Positions 17,373-25,948 of a DNA stretch of 64,000 nt are shown here, piece after piece. The DNA comes from Paenibacillus sp. JNUCC-31 (lineage in GTDB: Bacteria > Bacillota > Bacilli > Paenibacillales > Paenibacillaceae), in contig NZ_CP062165.1 in NCBI RefSeq assembly GCF_014844075.1, positions 3,100,001 through 3,164,000 of the forward strand, written 5' to 3'. A model generated the notes under the pieces. It made no database searches. It saw only the letters and a program-made list of their open reading frames with translations, and had not been told where the DNA came from. How positions within the stretch are numbered: position 1 is the stretch's first letter; every line of letters begins with the position of its first letter. A program made the translations under genes and the position numbers.

Positions 17373-17662
17373 GCAAAATCCCTCCTGTATTCAAATTATT
17401 TTCACCTTGCAAACAATGCTTCACTGGTGCACATACATGTGATCCGCGATCTATAGAGCTCATACAACCGTCTAACGATGAGTATTCCTTCACTCCCTTT
17501 CCTTATCAAAATGGACCTTCCCTCTCGTTTCTCTTTTTAGCAGACATCATCCAATTTTACAGGGAATTTACAGATCCTCACCCTGTATTTAATCAGTAAA
17601 ATGCAATTGAGATAAGGGATAAATTATTTCTATTGGGGGCGAAAAATGTAATATACCGCACA

Positions 17663-17710
17663 AAAAAGGCTCTCCACCAAGTCCTTAGGAGACTTGAAAG
17701 ACAGCCTTTT
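17663..17710 (-). terminator. Terminator of the pectin operon; rest of gap empty
   Basis: On the minus strand AAAAGGCT...CAAGTC pairs with GACTTG...AGCCTTTTTT around a 7-base loop, about 40 bases past the pectinesterase stop. The rest of the 17373-17751 gap should hold the chitinase promoter, but no clear -35/-10 pair or cre site was found. Confidence 0.8.
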
Positions 17711-17751
17711 ATCTTTTATTTCGCAGAGAAGAGGGCATCTCTTGCCGCCGA

Positions 17752-18807
17752 TTAGCCTCCCTCCCCTTCGAAAGGTTGCCACCCGTCCACACCAGACAGA
17801 ATCAGAGGTACAGCATACTCGGCCGCCTCCTGCTCACTGAGTATTCTCGCCCATGGTACTCGGCCCATGGCATTGCCAGCCCCAGGTCCGGCACTTTGGT
17901 ATTCTGCGTAAACCACCGTCGTTTCCGCATCAGTTTTGTTCCAATTATGCCAGCCCTCCTGCTTCACATGCACCCCCATCCAGCAGTTCAGGAAGCAGAC
18001 TTTGGCATGATTACGCCACGGTCTCCCCAGATATACGGACTGAGCGGGGGCGTTGCTGGTCAGATCGCAATCGATAAACACATACCCATAACGAACATCC
18101 TCAGGTGTGGAAGCCGCGGTAATCCAGCCATTCACTTCTCCCTCCGCAGCAGCGACATCGCTTAAGCGATTCTTCGCAAAGATCTCACAGCCCTGGAACA
18201 CCGCCGTAGCCGAGCCAAAAATAAAATCCACATCGCCCTCAATGTAACAGTTCTCATAATATTGGCGCAGCTTCCGCCGCTCTGCCCCGTCACGCGGCCC
18301 CCCGAAGAAACTCCGGTCAATCGGCTGCTCCGGCAGCGGTCCGGTAAAGATCGTGTCCTGGTGACCCATAAATCGGCAGCGGCGAAAGGCCGCCCGGTCT
18401 CCATCTACGTAAACGGCCAATGCCTGCCCCACGTCCTTGCCCGGTCCGGCAGAGTTGACAAAAGAAATCCCCTCTGCCGTAAAATCATCAGCACCGATAA
18501 AAACCGTATAGGAATGAAAGGTATGATACAACTCCCCGTTCGGGAATTTCTTGAGCGCATAATCACCATACGTAACTATCGTCTGCTCTGCGCTTTCCCC
18601 AATAAGGTGAACTTTCGATTTTACGATATCCAGCTTCTCCACATAGGTTCCCGGCTTAATGCGAATCTTGAACTTATCGTTGTAGTTGGACGGAATGGCA
18701 TCAATGGCCGCTTGGATCGTGGAATAATCGCCGCTTCCATCCGCAGCAACCAGATAACCCTTCATGCCCAGATCCAGATTCGAGCCTTGTGACATAGGCT
18801 TGTTCAT
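17752..18807 (-). CDS. Pectin methylesterase, CE8, cytoplasmic
   Basis: Removes methyl groups from galacturonate residues of pectin fragments. The right-handed beta-helix CE8 motifs are all present: GQALA (Gln128), GHQDT (Gln150, Asp151), GDVDFIFG (Asp194) and YLGRPW (Arg). There is no signal peptide, so it works inside the cell on imported methylated oligogalacturonides. Its ATG overlaps the GH105 stop by 4 bases. It is the last gene of the operon and is followed by a strong terminator. Length 351 is normal for non-secreted members. Confidence 0.93.
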   Translation of the reverse strand: MNKPMSQGSNLDLGMKGYLVAADGSGDYSTIQAAIDAIPSNYNDKFKIRIKPGTYVEKLDIVKSKVHLIGESAEQTIVTYGDYALKKFPNGELYHTFHSYTVFIGADDFTAEGISFVNSAGPGKDVGQALAVYVDGDRAAFRRCRFMGHQDTIFTGPLPEQPIDRSFFGGPRDGAERRKLRQYYENCYIEGDVDFIFGSATAVFQGCEIFAKNRLSDVAAAEGEVNGWITAASTPEDVRYGYVFIDCDLTSNAPAQSVYLGRPWRNHAKVCFLNCWMGVHVKQEGWHNWNKTDAETTVVYAEYQSAGPGAGNAMGRVPWARILSEQEAAEYAVPLILSGVDGWQPFEGEGG

Positions 18808-19916
18808 GGCAATCGCTCCATCTCCAGCGCAGCCAGCAGAAGCGGGGCCAAACCCATGAAAGAGTCACTTACAATCTGCTCGCCGACATAATAACTGTAT
18901 GAACCATCCCGATCCAGACTGAGCCCTGCCCCGTGACAGATCGCATTCAGCTTCACGCCTTCCTCCGTTTCTTCCACCAATCGGGACGTCAATCCTTGCC
19001 ATCCCTTCTTTGCGGCCTGCCTGAAATGCGGCTCAAGGTAACGCAAGCGAACACCCTTCGCCATGGCATACACAAACATGCTTGAACCGGAAGCTTCCAG
19101 ATAATTGCCCTTGCGGAATCCCTGATCCAGCACCTGGAACCAGAGTCCGCTATCCTGCTCCTGTACACGTACCAAGGCATGACACATACGCTCAAAGATG
19201 CCAATGATGGTGCCCCGTTTCGGATGATGAATCGGGAAGTGCTCCAGACTATCCACGATCGCCATCGCATACCAGCCCATCGCCCGGCTCCAGAAGTGTG
19301 CGGAGCATCCGGTTACGGAATCGGCCCAGATCTGCTCCTTCGATTCATCCCAGCCATGATAGAGCAGACCCGTGCGCGGATCACGCGTCTTGCGTTCGAT
19401 TAGCAAAATCTGATGAGCCACTTCATCCCACAGATCAGGCCGGTCAAAAGCCTTGGCATATTGGGCCAGGAATGGAGACGACATATACAATCCATCCAGC
19501 CACATCTGGAACGGATAGATTTTTTTGTGCCAGAATCCACCCTCCGACGTTCGAGGCTGTCCTGCGAGCTGGGTTGCGAGCAGATGTGCAGCTTCAGCGT
19601 ATCGCTGATCCCCGGTAGTTTCCAGCAGTTCGAACAGGTTCTTGCCCTGATTGATCTGGTCGAGATTGTACTCTTCCAGGAAATACGTTCCGATCGAACC
19701 ATCCTCCTGAACATACAGATCCATATGTCTTTTCATAAAAGAAACATACTCGTCCTTGCCGTATTGCTTACCGGTACGTGCCATTGCAATTAACGTCATT
19801 CCCTGGACATATGCCCACCGTTCTGAAGGAAACACATGATAGCCCTTTCCATCACATTGTTGGATAATCGTTTCCGCTATTCGCTCCGACCAAGATAACT
19901 GCGTTTGTACCTGCAT
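18804..19916 (-). CDS. GH105 unsaturated rhamnogalacturonyl/glucuronyl hydrolase (YteR/YesR-like)
   Basis: Hydrates and releases the unsaturated uronic acid at the end of lyase products of pectin. The 370-residue alpha-barrel shows WAYVQGM near the start and GGFWHKKIYPFQMWLDGLYM with the catalytic Asp at about 141 (Asp143 in YteR). It has no signal peptide, which fits hydrolysis in the cytoplasm. GGGAGGG precedes the ATG. It lies 44 bases after the LacI stop and overlaps the pectinesterase by 4 bases. Exact specificity between rhamnogalacturonan and other unsaturated oligomers cannot be told. Confidence 0.92.
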   Translation of the reverse strand: MQVQTQLSWSERIAETIIQQCDGKGYHVFPSERWAYVQGMTLIAMARTGKQYGKDEYVSFMKRHMDLYVQEDGSIGTYFLEEYNLDQINQGKNLFELLETTGDQRYAEAAHLLATQLAGQPRTSEGGFWHKKIYPFQMWLDGLYMSSPFLAQYAKAFDRPDLWDEVAHQILLIERKTRDPRTGLLYHGWDESKEQIWADSVTGCSAHFWSRAMGWYAMAIVDSLEHFPIHHPKRGTIIGIFERMCHALVRVQEQDSGLWFQVLDQGFRKGNYLEASGSSMFVYAMAKGVRLRYLEPHFRQAAKKGWQGLTSRLVEETEEGVKLNAICHGAGLSLDRDGSYSYYVGEQIVSDSFMGLAPLLLAALEMERLP

Positions 19917-19960
19917 AAAAGAACCCTCCCTGGACCTTGAATGTTGTACTCAGCCTATCA

Positions 19961-20950
19961 TTAATGCTCAGACACTTGCTGCCGACAAACGGCCGTCGAA
20001 TTGCGATGATTCAGCTTCGGTTGGATAATCACCGGATAATCCGTCTGCTCATCACGAATCAACGATACGATTAGCTCTGCTGCCTGTGCTGCCAGTTCAT
20101 CCAGCGGCGGGCCAATAGTTGTTAGCGCCACTTCGGCATACTGCATATCCGGCAAATCATCATAACCGATTAACGAGATATCATTTGGCACATTGTAGCC
20201 AGCTTCCAGCAAAGCCCTCAGCGCACCTCGGGTCACCAGGTTGTTCAAGCCAATAAATGCCGTTGGCGAATCGGGTCCAAACGTATAATTCCGAATGGCA
20301 AAATACCCATCCTCCCAAGAGGAATATGCAGGCAGCACATGGCGGTGATCAAATTCGAGTCCTGTGCGCTGCAATGCTTCCCGATACCCTTCAAGCTTGA
20401 TATTTTGAGAGTTTCCAATGAAACCAATCCGGCGATGTCCCAGTGATTTTAGATGCTCAACCGCTTTGTATATGCCCTCTTTCCGGTCGATCTTGATGTA
20501 AGGGGAATTCGGGGCTTCATCTGTACCAAGCACGAAACATGGCATGTTCAGTGTTGCAAACTTCTTCCAGAAGGCATCCCGATTGTCCAGCGCATAATCC
20601 CACAGGATACATCCATCCACGCGAAGCTGGCTAAAAACATCCACCCCATCATCCGCGACGACCAAAATCATCTGGTATCCCCGCTTCTTCAGCTCCGCAT
20701 GCAGATTGCCCGATATATTCGAGAACAACGGATTGCTCAGTTCATCAAGAACAAAGCCAATAATGTTGCTTCTGCCGGTGGAAAGCTGCTGTGCCATAAT
20801 GTTTTTTCGATATTGATGCTTCTCCGCAACCGCGAGCACCTTCTGCCGGGTCGCCGGTTTGATGCGGGGATCACCGTTGAGTGCCTTGGATACCGTGCTG
20901 TAGCTCACTCCCGCCAGTTTGGCAATGTCCTTAATGGTTATCAAAATCAA
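19961..20950 (-). CDS. LacI family regulator of the pectin operon
   Basis: A 329-residue repressor. The LacI helix-turn-helix is TIKDIAKLAGVSYSTVSKAL, with the hinge FRIKPATR-like NGDPRIKPATRQKVLAVAEK and a periplasmic-binding-type effector domain (NIIGFVLDELSNPLFSNIS). The start is one of two TTG codons (20950 or 20944) after GAGAGGTG. It sits inside the operon it probably controls, between the binding-protein and GH105 genes. Two palindromes upstream of the first operon gene are the likely operators, with an oligogalacturonide as the likely inducer. Confidence 0.9.
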   Translation of the reverse strand: MILITIKDIAKLAGVSYSTVSKALNGDPRIKPATRQKVLAVAEKHQYRKNIMAQQLSTGRSNIIGFVLDELSNPLFSNISGNLHAELKKRGYQMILVVADDGVDVFSQLRVDGCILWDYALDNRDAFWKKFATLNMPCFVLGTDEAPNSPYIKIDRKEGIYKAVEHLKSLGHRRIGFIGNSQNIKLEGYREALQRTGLEFDHRHVLPAYSSWEDGYFAIRNYTFGPDSPTAFIGLNNLVTRGALRALLEAGYNVPNDISLIGYDDLPDMQYAEVALTTIGPPLDELAAQAAELIVSLIRDEQTDYPVIIQPKLNHRNSTAVCRQQVSEH

Positions 20951-20976
20951 TCAACACCTCTCAACCCTTGGGAAGC

Positions 20977-22572
20977 TTATTGCTGTGCAGCCTTATACCG
21001 GTCATATTGCGCCTGTCTGCCGGCAATAACCTGCTCAATGTTCATTTTTTTCAAAGTCTCGATATAACTGTCAAACTGATCCAGACTGGTATCTCCGCTT
21101 ATAAATTTGAAGTTCATCTCTTCCACATACGTCGTAATATCCGGCATGGACATGCTCTCTACACTCGCTTCATCCGGCAGAGCATATACGAATGGAAACG
21201 GCTCGTGGATGTATGGCTCCAATTCCTTGTCGAGCTTGGCATGCCATTCGGCCACAACGGAATCGGCCGAATCCGTAGACTGAATGTTCGGCAGATTCAC
21301 GGGACCAATGCCGAGTTTCTGGATATAGTCATTGTCCTTGCCTTTGTCCGTGAATGTCTTCACGCCATTTTCTTCGGTATACGTATCACCCTTAATGCCC
21401 CACGTATAATACGTCTGCGCTTCTTCACTTACCGCATAATCCAGGAAACGGAAGGCGAGCTCCGGATTTTTGCTATCCTTGGAGATTCCAAAAATGCCGC
21501 TCACAGGCGTACGTCCGATATAAAACTGGTCTCCATGCGGGCCTTTCAGTGGCAGAATGCCTTTGAAGATAGGCTCCGCCGGATCATAATCCTTGAATAG
21601 CGGACTGTAGACCATCGACATGTACCAGCTAAAATTAAACGTGGCTCCAGTTACATCCTGCGAGATACGGGAGGTCACCTGATCGCTTGTGGTACTGGCA
21701 TAGTCCACCCCGAGCAGACCTTCTTTGTACAGCCCATTGAGGTATGTCAGATATTCTTTGTAGGCGGGCTCATAATAGCTGAAATGCACCTTACCCTGGT
21801 CATCGGCATAGAACTGATTGGACAGATCGAGGCCAAAAGCAGGACCAAATGCCATCGGCACAAACTTGGATTCCATGGACAACGGTATTTCATCCGCCTC
21901 GCCGTTGCCGTTCGGATCATCTGTCTTGAATTTGCGCAGCATCGCTGTGAACTCATCCAGTGTTGTTGGTTCATTCAGTCCCAGCTTCTTCAGCCAGCGT
22001 TCATTGACCATAAACAATGGCATGTAGTTTTTCGTAAGCGTTTGCTGCGGAACATAATACATTTTACCATCTGGCGTCGTTAAACTGGCTTTGACCGATG
22101 GGGATTTGTCGTATATTTTTTTGAGATTCACACCATACTTCTCTACCAGGTCATTAAGCGGAATAAACAGGCCACTATTAATGTATTTCATGAGCTGATC
22201 CTGATCCGGCAGATAGACGATATCCGGCAATCCCGTTCCAGCCGCAAGTCTTGGATTCACCGCATCCGCGTAGTTCTGCGGCGGAATGAGATCCCAATCG
22301 ACCTTTACCCCGGCGTTACTCTCAATCTTCTTCACAATTTCGGCAGTCGATAGATCCACGTTGGTTGTCCATGCATTGGTCCCGAGAATGGATAGCTTGG
22401 CATCCTTCTGATCCGTTACCGGCCCTGCACCTGTGTAGTTGAACGCTGGCTCCGAGCTTGGTGAGGCACTTCCTGTGTCTCCCCCTGTCCCTGTACCGCT
22501 GCTGCATCCGGCGAGACTAATGGCAAGTATCACCGCGAGAACACTTTTTCTTCCGGCCCCTCTGATTATCAT
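20977..22572 (-). CDS. Extracellular solute-binding lipoprotein (LplA/YtcQ-like)
   Basis: A 531-residue sugar-oligomer binding protein tethered to the membrane. The signal peptide ends at LAISLAGC with the acylated Cys, followed by a Gly/Ser/Thr linker. The long two-lobe body (KFKTDDPNGNGEADEIPLSM, a typical Asp/Asn calcium-like loop, and RFLDYAVSEEAQTYYTWGIK) is typical of large binding proteins for pectin or complex glycan oligomers in Paenibacillus. AAGGAGG precedes the ATG. It is third in the operon, after the two permeases. The ligand is inferred from the enzymes downstream. Confidence 0.92.
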   Translation of the reverse strand: MIIRGAGRKSVLAVILAISLAGCSSGTGTGGDTGSASPSSEPAFNYTGAGPVTDQKDAKLSILGTNAWTTNVDLSTAEIVKKIESNAGVKVDWDLIPPQNYADAVNPRLAAGTGLPDIVYLPDQDQLMKYINSGLFIPLNDLVEKYGVNLKKIYDKSPSVKASLTTPDGKMYYVPQQTLTKNYMPLFMVNERWLKKLGLNEPTTLDEFTAMLRKFKTDDPNGNGEADEIPLSMESKFVPMAFGPAFGLDLSNQFYADDQGKVHFSYYEPAYKEYLTYLNGLYKEGLLGVDYASTTSDQVTSRISQDVTGATFNFSWYMSMVYSPLFKDYDPAEPIFKGILPLKGPHGDQFYIGRTPVSGIFGISKDSKNPELAFRFLDYAVSEEAQTYYTWGIKGDTYTEENGVKTFTDKGKDNDYIQKLGIGPVNLPNIQSTDSADSVVAEWHAKLDKELEPYIHEPFPFVYALPDEASVESMSMPDITTYVEEMNFKFISGDTSLDQFDSYIETLKKMNIEQVIAGRQAQYDRYKAAQQ

Positions 22573-22627
22573 CCGTTATTCCTCCTTGTTATGAACAACC
22601 TTGGGTGATGCATGGTGATCAATAAGG

Positions 22628-23509
22628 CTATCCTTTCACGGCTCCGAGGGTAATCCCCTTGACGAAGTACCGCTGGATAAAAGGGTAAATCGTAACGATG
22701 GGCAGAATGCTGACCACAATCGACACATACCGAACCTGAAGGGTGGACACCGCCAGTGCGCCCGTGGTCATCGTACCCCCCATCTTTTGCATGACCTCGG
22801 GTGAAGCCATAATGAGGACCCGGCGCAGGAACATCTGCAAGGGCTGCATATCCTGTTTGCCCAGATATAGAAGGGCCGAGAAGAAGTTGTTCCAATGGAA
22901 AACCGCGTAATATAACGTCAGCACGGCAAGTGTCGGCTTAATGATAGGTACCGCCAGGCGATAAAGCATCGTCAGTTCATTGGCCCCGTCGATGCTGGCG
23001 CTTTCGAAGATTTCATTCGGAATACCCTCGAAAGCTGAGCGGCAGATCATGACGTTAAACGTAATGACCAGCACAGGAAGTACCATCACCCAGCGGGTGT
23101 TATATAGCCCCAGTGACGTAATCAGCATGTAGACCGGGATGAGCCCACCCGAGAAATACATGGTGAAGGCGATGAAAAAGTTCAGCTTTCTGCGCAGGAA
23201 AAATTGTTGTCTGGATAACGGAAATGCAGCGAGGCACGTAGCTACAATATTCAGCAGTGTACCTATAACGGTGTACCACAGAGTGTTATAGAAGGACACC
23301 CACAACTCCCGGTATTGCAGCACCATTTTGTACCCGGACAAGGTGAATCCTACTGGCCACAACGCAACCTTTTGTTTGTCGATCGCATCAACCGAGCTGA
23401 ATGAAACGCTGATCACGTACAGAAAAGGATACAGCGTAACGACGACTGCCAATATGGTCAGCAGGTAGACAAATCCGTAGAATAACCGGTCACTTCTCGA
23501 TTTTTGCAT
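22628..23509 (-). CDS. Carbohydrate ABC permease (LplC/YtcP-like)
   Basis: A 293-residue inner permease with six helices. It shows the MalG-type cytoplasmic loop EIFESASIDGANELTMLYRL followed by AVPIIKPTLAVLTLYYAVFH, the site where the ATPase docks. AAGGAG precedes the ATG. It pairs with the permease 29 bases upstream. The operon has no ATPase gene, so a shared MsmX-type ATPase encoded elsewhere is expected; that is inference from related systems. Confidence 0.92.
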   Translation of the reverse strand: MQKSRSDRLFYGFVYLLTILAVVVTLYPFLYVISVSFSSVDAIDKQKVALWPVGFTLSGYKMVLQYRELWVSFYNTLWYTVIGTLLNIVATCLAAFPLSRQQFFLRRKLNFFIAFTMYFSGGLIPVYMLITSLGLYNTRWVMVLPVLVITFNVMICRSAFEGIPNEIFESASIDGANELTMLYRLAVPIIKPTLAVLTLYYAVFHWNNFFSALLYLGKQDMQPLQMFLRRVLIMASPEVMQKMGGTMTTGALAVSTLQVRYVSIVVSILPIVTIYPFIQRYFVKGITLGAVKG

Positions 23510-23538
23510 ACAGGTCTCCTTTGGGTCGGGATATGGTC

Positions 23539-24456
23539 TTACCAGAGTGACATCTTGGTCAGACGCCGGGTCATCGTATTAGCCGCGAACACAAGCACAA
23601 AGGTGATAATAGAGTTGAACAGGCCGACGGCTGTCGCAAATCCGTAGTTCTGTCCTTCAATCCCCATTCGGTATACGTAGGTGGATAACACGTCTGCGGT
23701 CTCATAGGTAGCACCGTTATAGAGCAGATATACTTTCTCAAATCCTACGCTCATAATGCCTCCAAGCGACAGGAGCAGCAGGATGACAATCGTTGGTTTA
23801 ATACTGGGAAGGGTTAGATGCCACAACTCCTGGAACTTGTTAACCCCGTCAATTTTGCCGGAATCGTACATTTCGGGGTCAATGCCCATAATGGCTGCAA
23901 TGTAGATAATGGAGCTGAAGCCAAAGCTCTGCCAGATATCGGAGCTGGTGAATATCGTTCGGAACCATCCGGCGTCCATCATGAAGTTCACTTTCTCCAT
24001 ACCGAGCTTGGCAATCAGGGTGTTCACGATCCCGTCCGTGGGTGACAGGAAGTTAATAATCATGCCCGCGACCACGACGGTGGAGATGAAATGCGGAAGG
24101 TAGGTGACAGTCTGGGCGAACCGCTTGAACGTCTGATTCTTGATTTCTACAATACAGACGGCGAACAGAATGGGGATGGAGAAGCCGAACAGGAGCGGCA
24201 GGAAGGCGAGCAAAAACGTATTGCGCAGCAGCCTCCAGAAGTAGATGGAATTCACGAACTGATCAAACCACCTCAGGCCCACCCATTCCCCGCTGAACAT
24301 TCCCTGCCCCGGCATGAAATTGCGGAAGGCCAGCAGCATGCCCGGCATGGGAACATACATGAAGATGACGTAATACAGAAAAATGGGTGAGAACATCAGC
24401 AGCAAATACTTATCCCGTTTGATCAGGCTGAATAGCGTGGACATGCGATTTTTCAC
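23539..24456 (-). CDS. Carbohydrate ABC permease (LplB/YteP-like), first gene of pectin operon
   Basis: A 305-residue permease with six helices and the MalF-type docking loop MYDSGKIDGVNKFQELWHLT followed by LPSIKPTIVILLLLSLGG. The N-terminal FSPIFLYYVIFMYVPMPGML matches LplB/YteP proteins. Two starts are possible: GTG at 24456 (GGGGTG 9 bases upstream) or ATG at 24444 (AAAGGTG 9 bases upstream). It heads six same-strand genes with gaps of 26-55 bases and one 4-base overlap. Operators and a cre site lie upstream. Confidence 0.92.
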   Translation of the reverse strand: MKNRMSTLFSLIKRDKYLLLMFSPIFLYYVIFMYVPMPGMLLAFRNFMPGQGMFSGEWVGLRWFDQFVNSIYFWRLLRNTFLLAFLPLLFGFSIPILFAVCIVEIKNQTFKRFAQTVTYLPHFISTVVVAGMIINFLSPTDGIVNTLIAKLGMEKVNFMMDAGWFRTIFTSSDIWQSFGFSSIIYIAAIMGIDPEMYDSGKIDGVNKFQELWHLTLPSIKPTIVILLLLSLGGIMSVGFEKVYLLYNGATYETADVLSTYVYRMGIEGQNYGFATAVGLFNSIITFVLVFAANTMTRRLTKMSLW

Positions 24457-24480
24457 CTTTCAGACACCCCTTCGCATTAA

Positions 24481-24498
24481 AATTACAACGTTTGAATT
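24481..24498. promoter_or_regulatory. Second, imperfect LacI-type operator
   Basis: AATTACAACGTTTGAATT copies the perfect palindrome at 24635 with two or three changes. It lies 25-42 bases before the GTG of the first permease, where a bound repressor would block transcription. Confidence 0.6.
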
Positions 24499-24634
24499 TT
24501 CAGGCACAAACATGCCGCTTCATGCATCATTCGGTGAAATCCACTTGAACATAAAATACATTTTGTCCCTTTAAAAATGGAATATTAAGACAAACAAGAA
24601 GCGAATAAAGACGTAGACATAAACACAAAACCAT

Positions 24635-24652
24635 AATTACAACGTTGTAATT
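24635..24652. promoter_or_regulatory. Perfect 18-bp LacI-type operator palindrome
   Basis: AATTACAACGTTGTAATT is a perfect palindrome with a central CG, as expected for a LacI-family site. It lies about 180 bases upstream of the first permease and about 154 bp centre-to-centre from the second copy. Binding by the operon's own LacI protein is an inference. Confidence 0.75.
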
Positions 24653-24662
24653 TCACCCTAAA

Positions 24663-24676
24663 TGTATACGCTTACA
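24663..24676. promoter_or_regulatory. Candidate cre site (CcpA)
   Basis: TGTATACGCTTACA matches the cre consensus TGWAANCGNTNWCA at 13 of 14 positions. It lies 10 bases from the perfect operator, so carbon catabolite repression of the pectin operon is likely. The rest of the 24457-24930 gap shows nothing else. Confidence 0.65.
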
Positions 24677-24930
24677 AAAACTATTTTTCCCATCTTAGCA
24701 AAGTCCATCGGGTTTGGCAACAACAAAAATCAGTGTTTGCTTGCGAAGAGATCTATATGCTTTTACCGATCTGGGAGACATGTTAGCGGGCAAAAAAGCG
24801 AGAAAAAAGGGCAACGAACGAATATCTCCCGTTCTGCCCCTCTACTGTCCTGCCTCCACCAGCGTTCTGGTGCAGCGCAGAATTGTTCTATTTTTGAAAC
24901 GTGTGCCTGTGGCTTCAACCTCTTCGGATT

Positions 24931-25830
24931 CTACATCTGGTTTCGATACTCCATCGGTGTTACACCCGTCACGCGCTGAAACGCCCTCTAGAACTGACTG
25001 ACATTGGAGAACCCCAACCCAAAGCTGATGGTGGTCACAGAATCTGTTGTATGGCGCAGTCGTCGGGTGGCTTCCTCCACACGCAAATTCAGCACATACT
25101 GATACGGCGTTGAACCCGTCAGTGCCTTGAAGGAACGCATAAAGTGATATCGGCTCTGGTGCGCAATCGCCGCCATCGATTCAATGTCCATTGGACTTGT
25201 ATAGTCACTGTGTATATACTCCAGCACGCGCCGCAGATGGGGGTCAATGAACGCTCCGCCGTTGCTGCTTGTTCGCTGAAGCAGATTCTGAAACTGCCCG
25301 TAAACCAGACCAGCCCCCACGCTCCCCGCCATACCTGTTCCTGAAGTTGCCAGCGTCAGGTTACGGTTACTGCCATTTGGTTCACCTGTCAGCATCCGTC
25401 CAAGATAGGTCTCTACGGCAAGCTCCGTTTCCTGTATCTGCAATGGTTCAGGCGCATCGTCCAGCAAAATGGCGTTCCAGCCTCGAAACAGTCTGCTAAT
25501 TTCAGCAGGATCGAAGCTTTGTGTGGTCCGAAATTCGGTCTGCGCCCCTTGCCTCCCTGAATCCTCCAAGCCGCCAACTGGCGGATTACGAAACTTGATC
25601 ACGATAACCGCCGAATCCGAACCAATCTCGAAAAAGTGCTCCATCCGGGGATGGGCAATAATCCCCAGTCCTGCTTGCAAAGGATACGTCTGCTGTTCCT
25701 GCACCAGATGACACTCACCTCTTACCGGCAGCGTTACCTGATACCAGTCATCATGCACATGGGGTTCGTTGGCGAATCCGCCAGAAGCCTTCCACAATTC
25801 CAATCCATTCAGCATCATGTTTAATTCCAT
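24931..25830 (-). pseudogene. AraC family regulator interrupted by an in-frame TAG
   Basis: The N-terminal half is a cupin-like sensor (HVHDDWYQVTLPVRGECHLV); the C-terminal half is an AraC HTH pair (MDIESMAAIAHQSRYHFMRS, then TTISFGLGFSNVSQF). The frame stops at a TAG (24990-24988) right after SQF. If that codon is read through, the same frame gives RAFQRVTGVTPMEYRNQM and a normal stop at 24931, which is the usual AraC family ending. One base change (TAC to TAG) explains it. The loss removes part of the last DNA-contacting unit. Start is taken at 25830 or 25833 behind GGTGAGG; the frame is open to 25851. It is divergent from the MFS pump. Confidence 0.85.
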
Positions 25831-25948
25831 CATTTCCTCACCTGCTGACATTATAGCAAATCGTGCTCACTTTCCAAGCACTTTTCACAAAGACAATATC
25901 TGTCTGTATCTTTTATCATGGTAAAAAAATAATTCGAGGTGATCTCCC

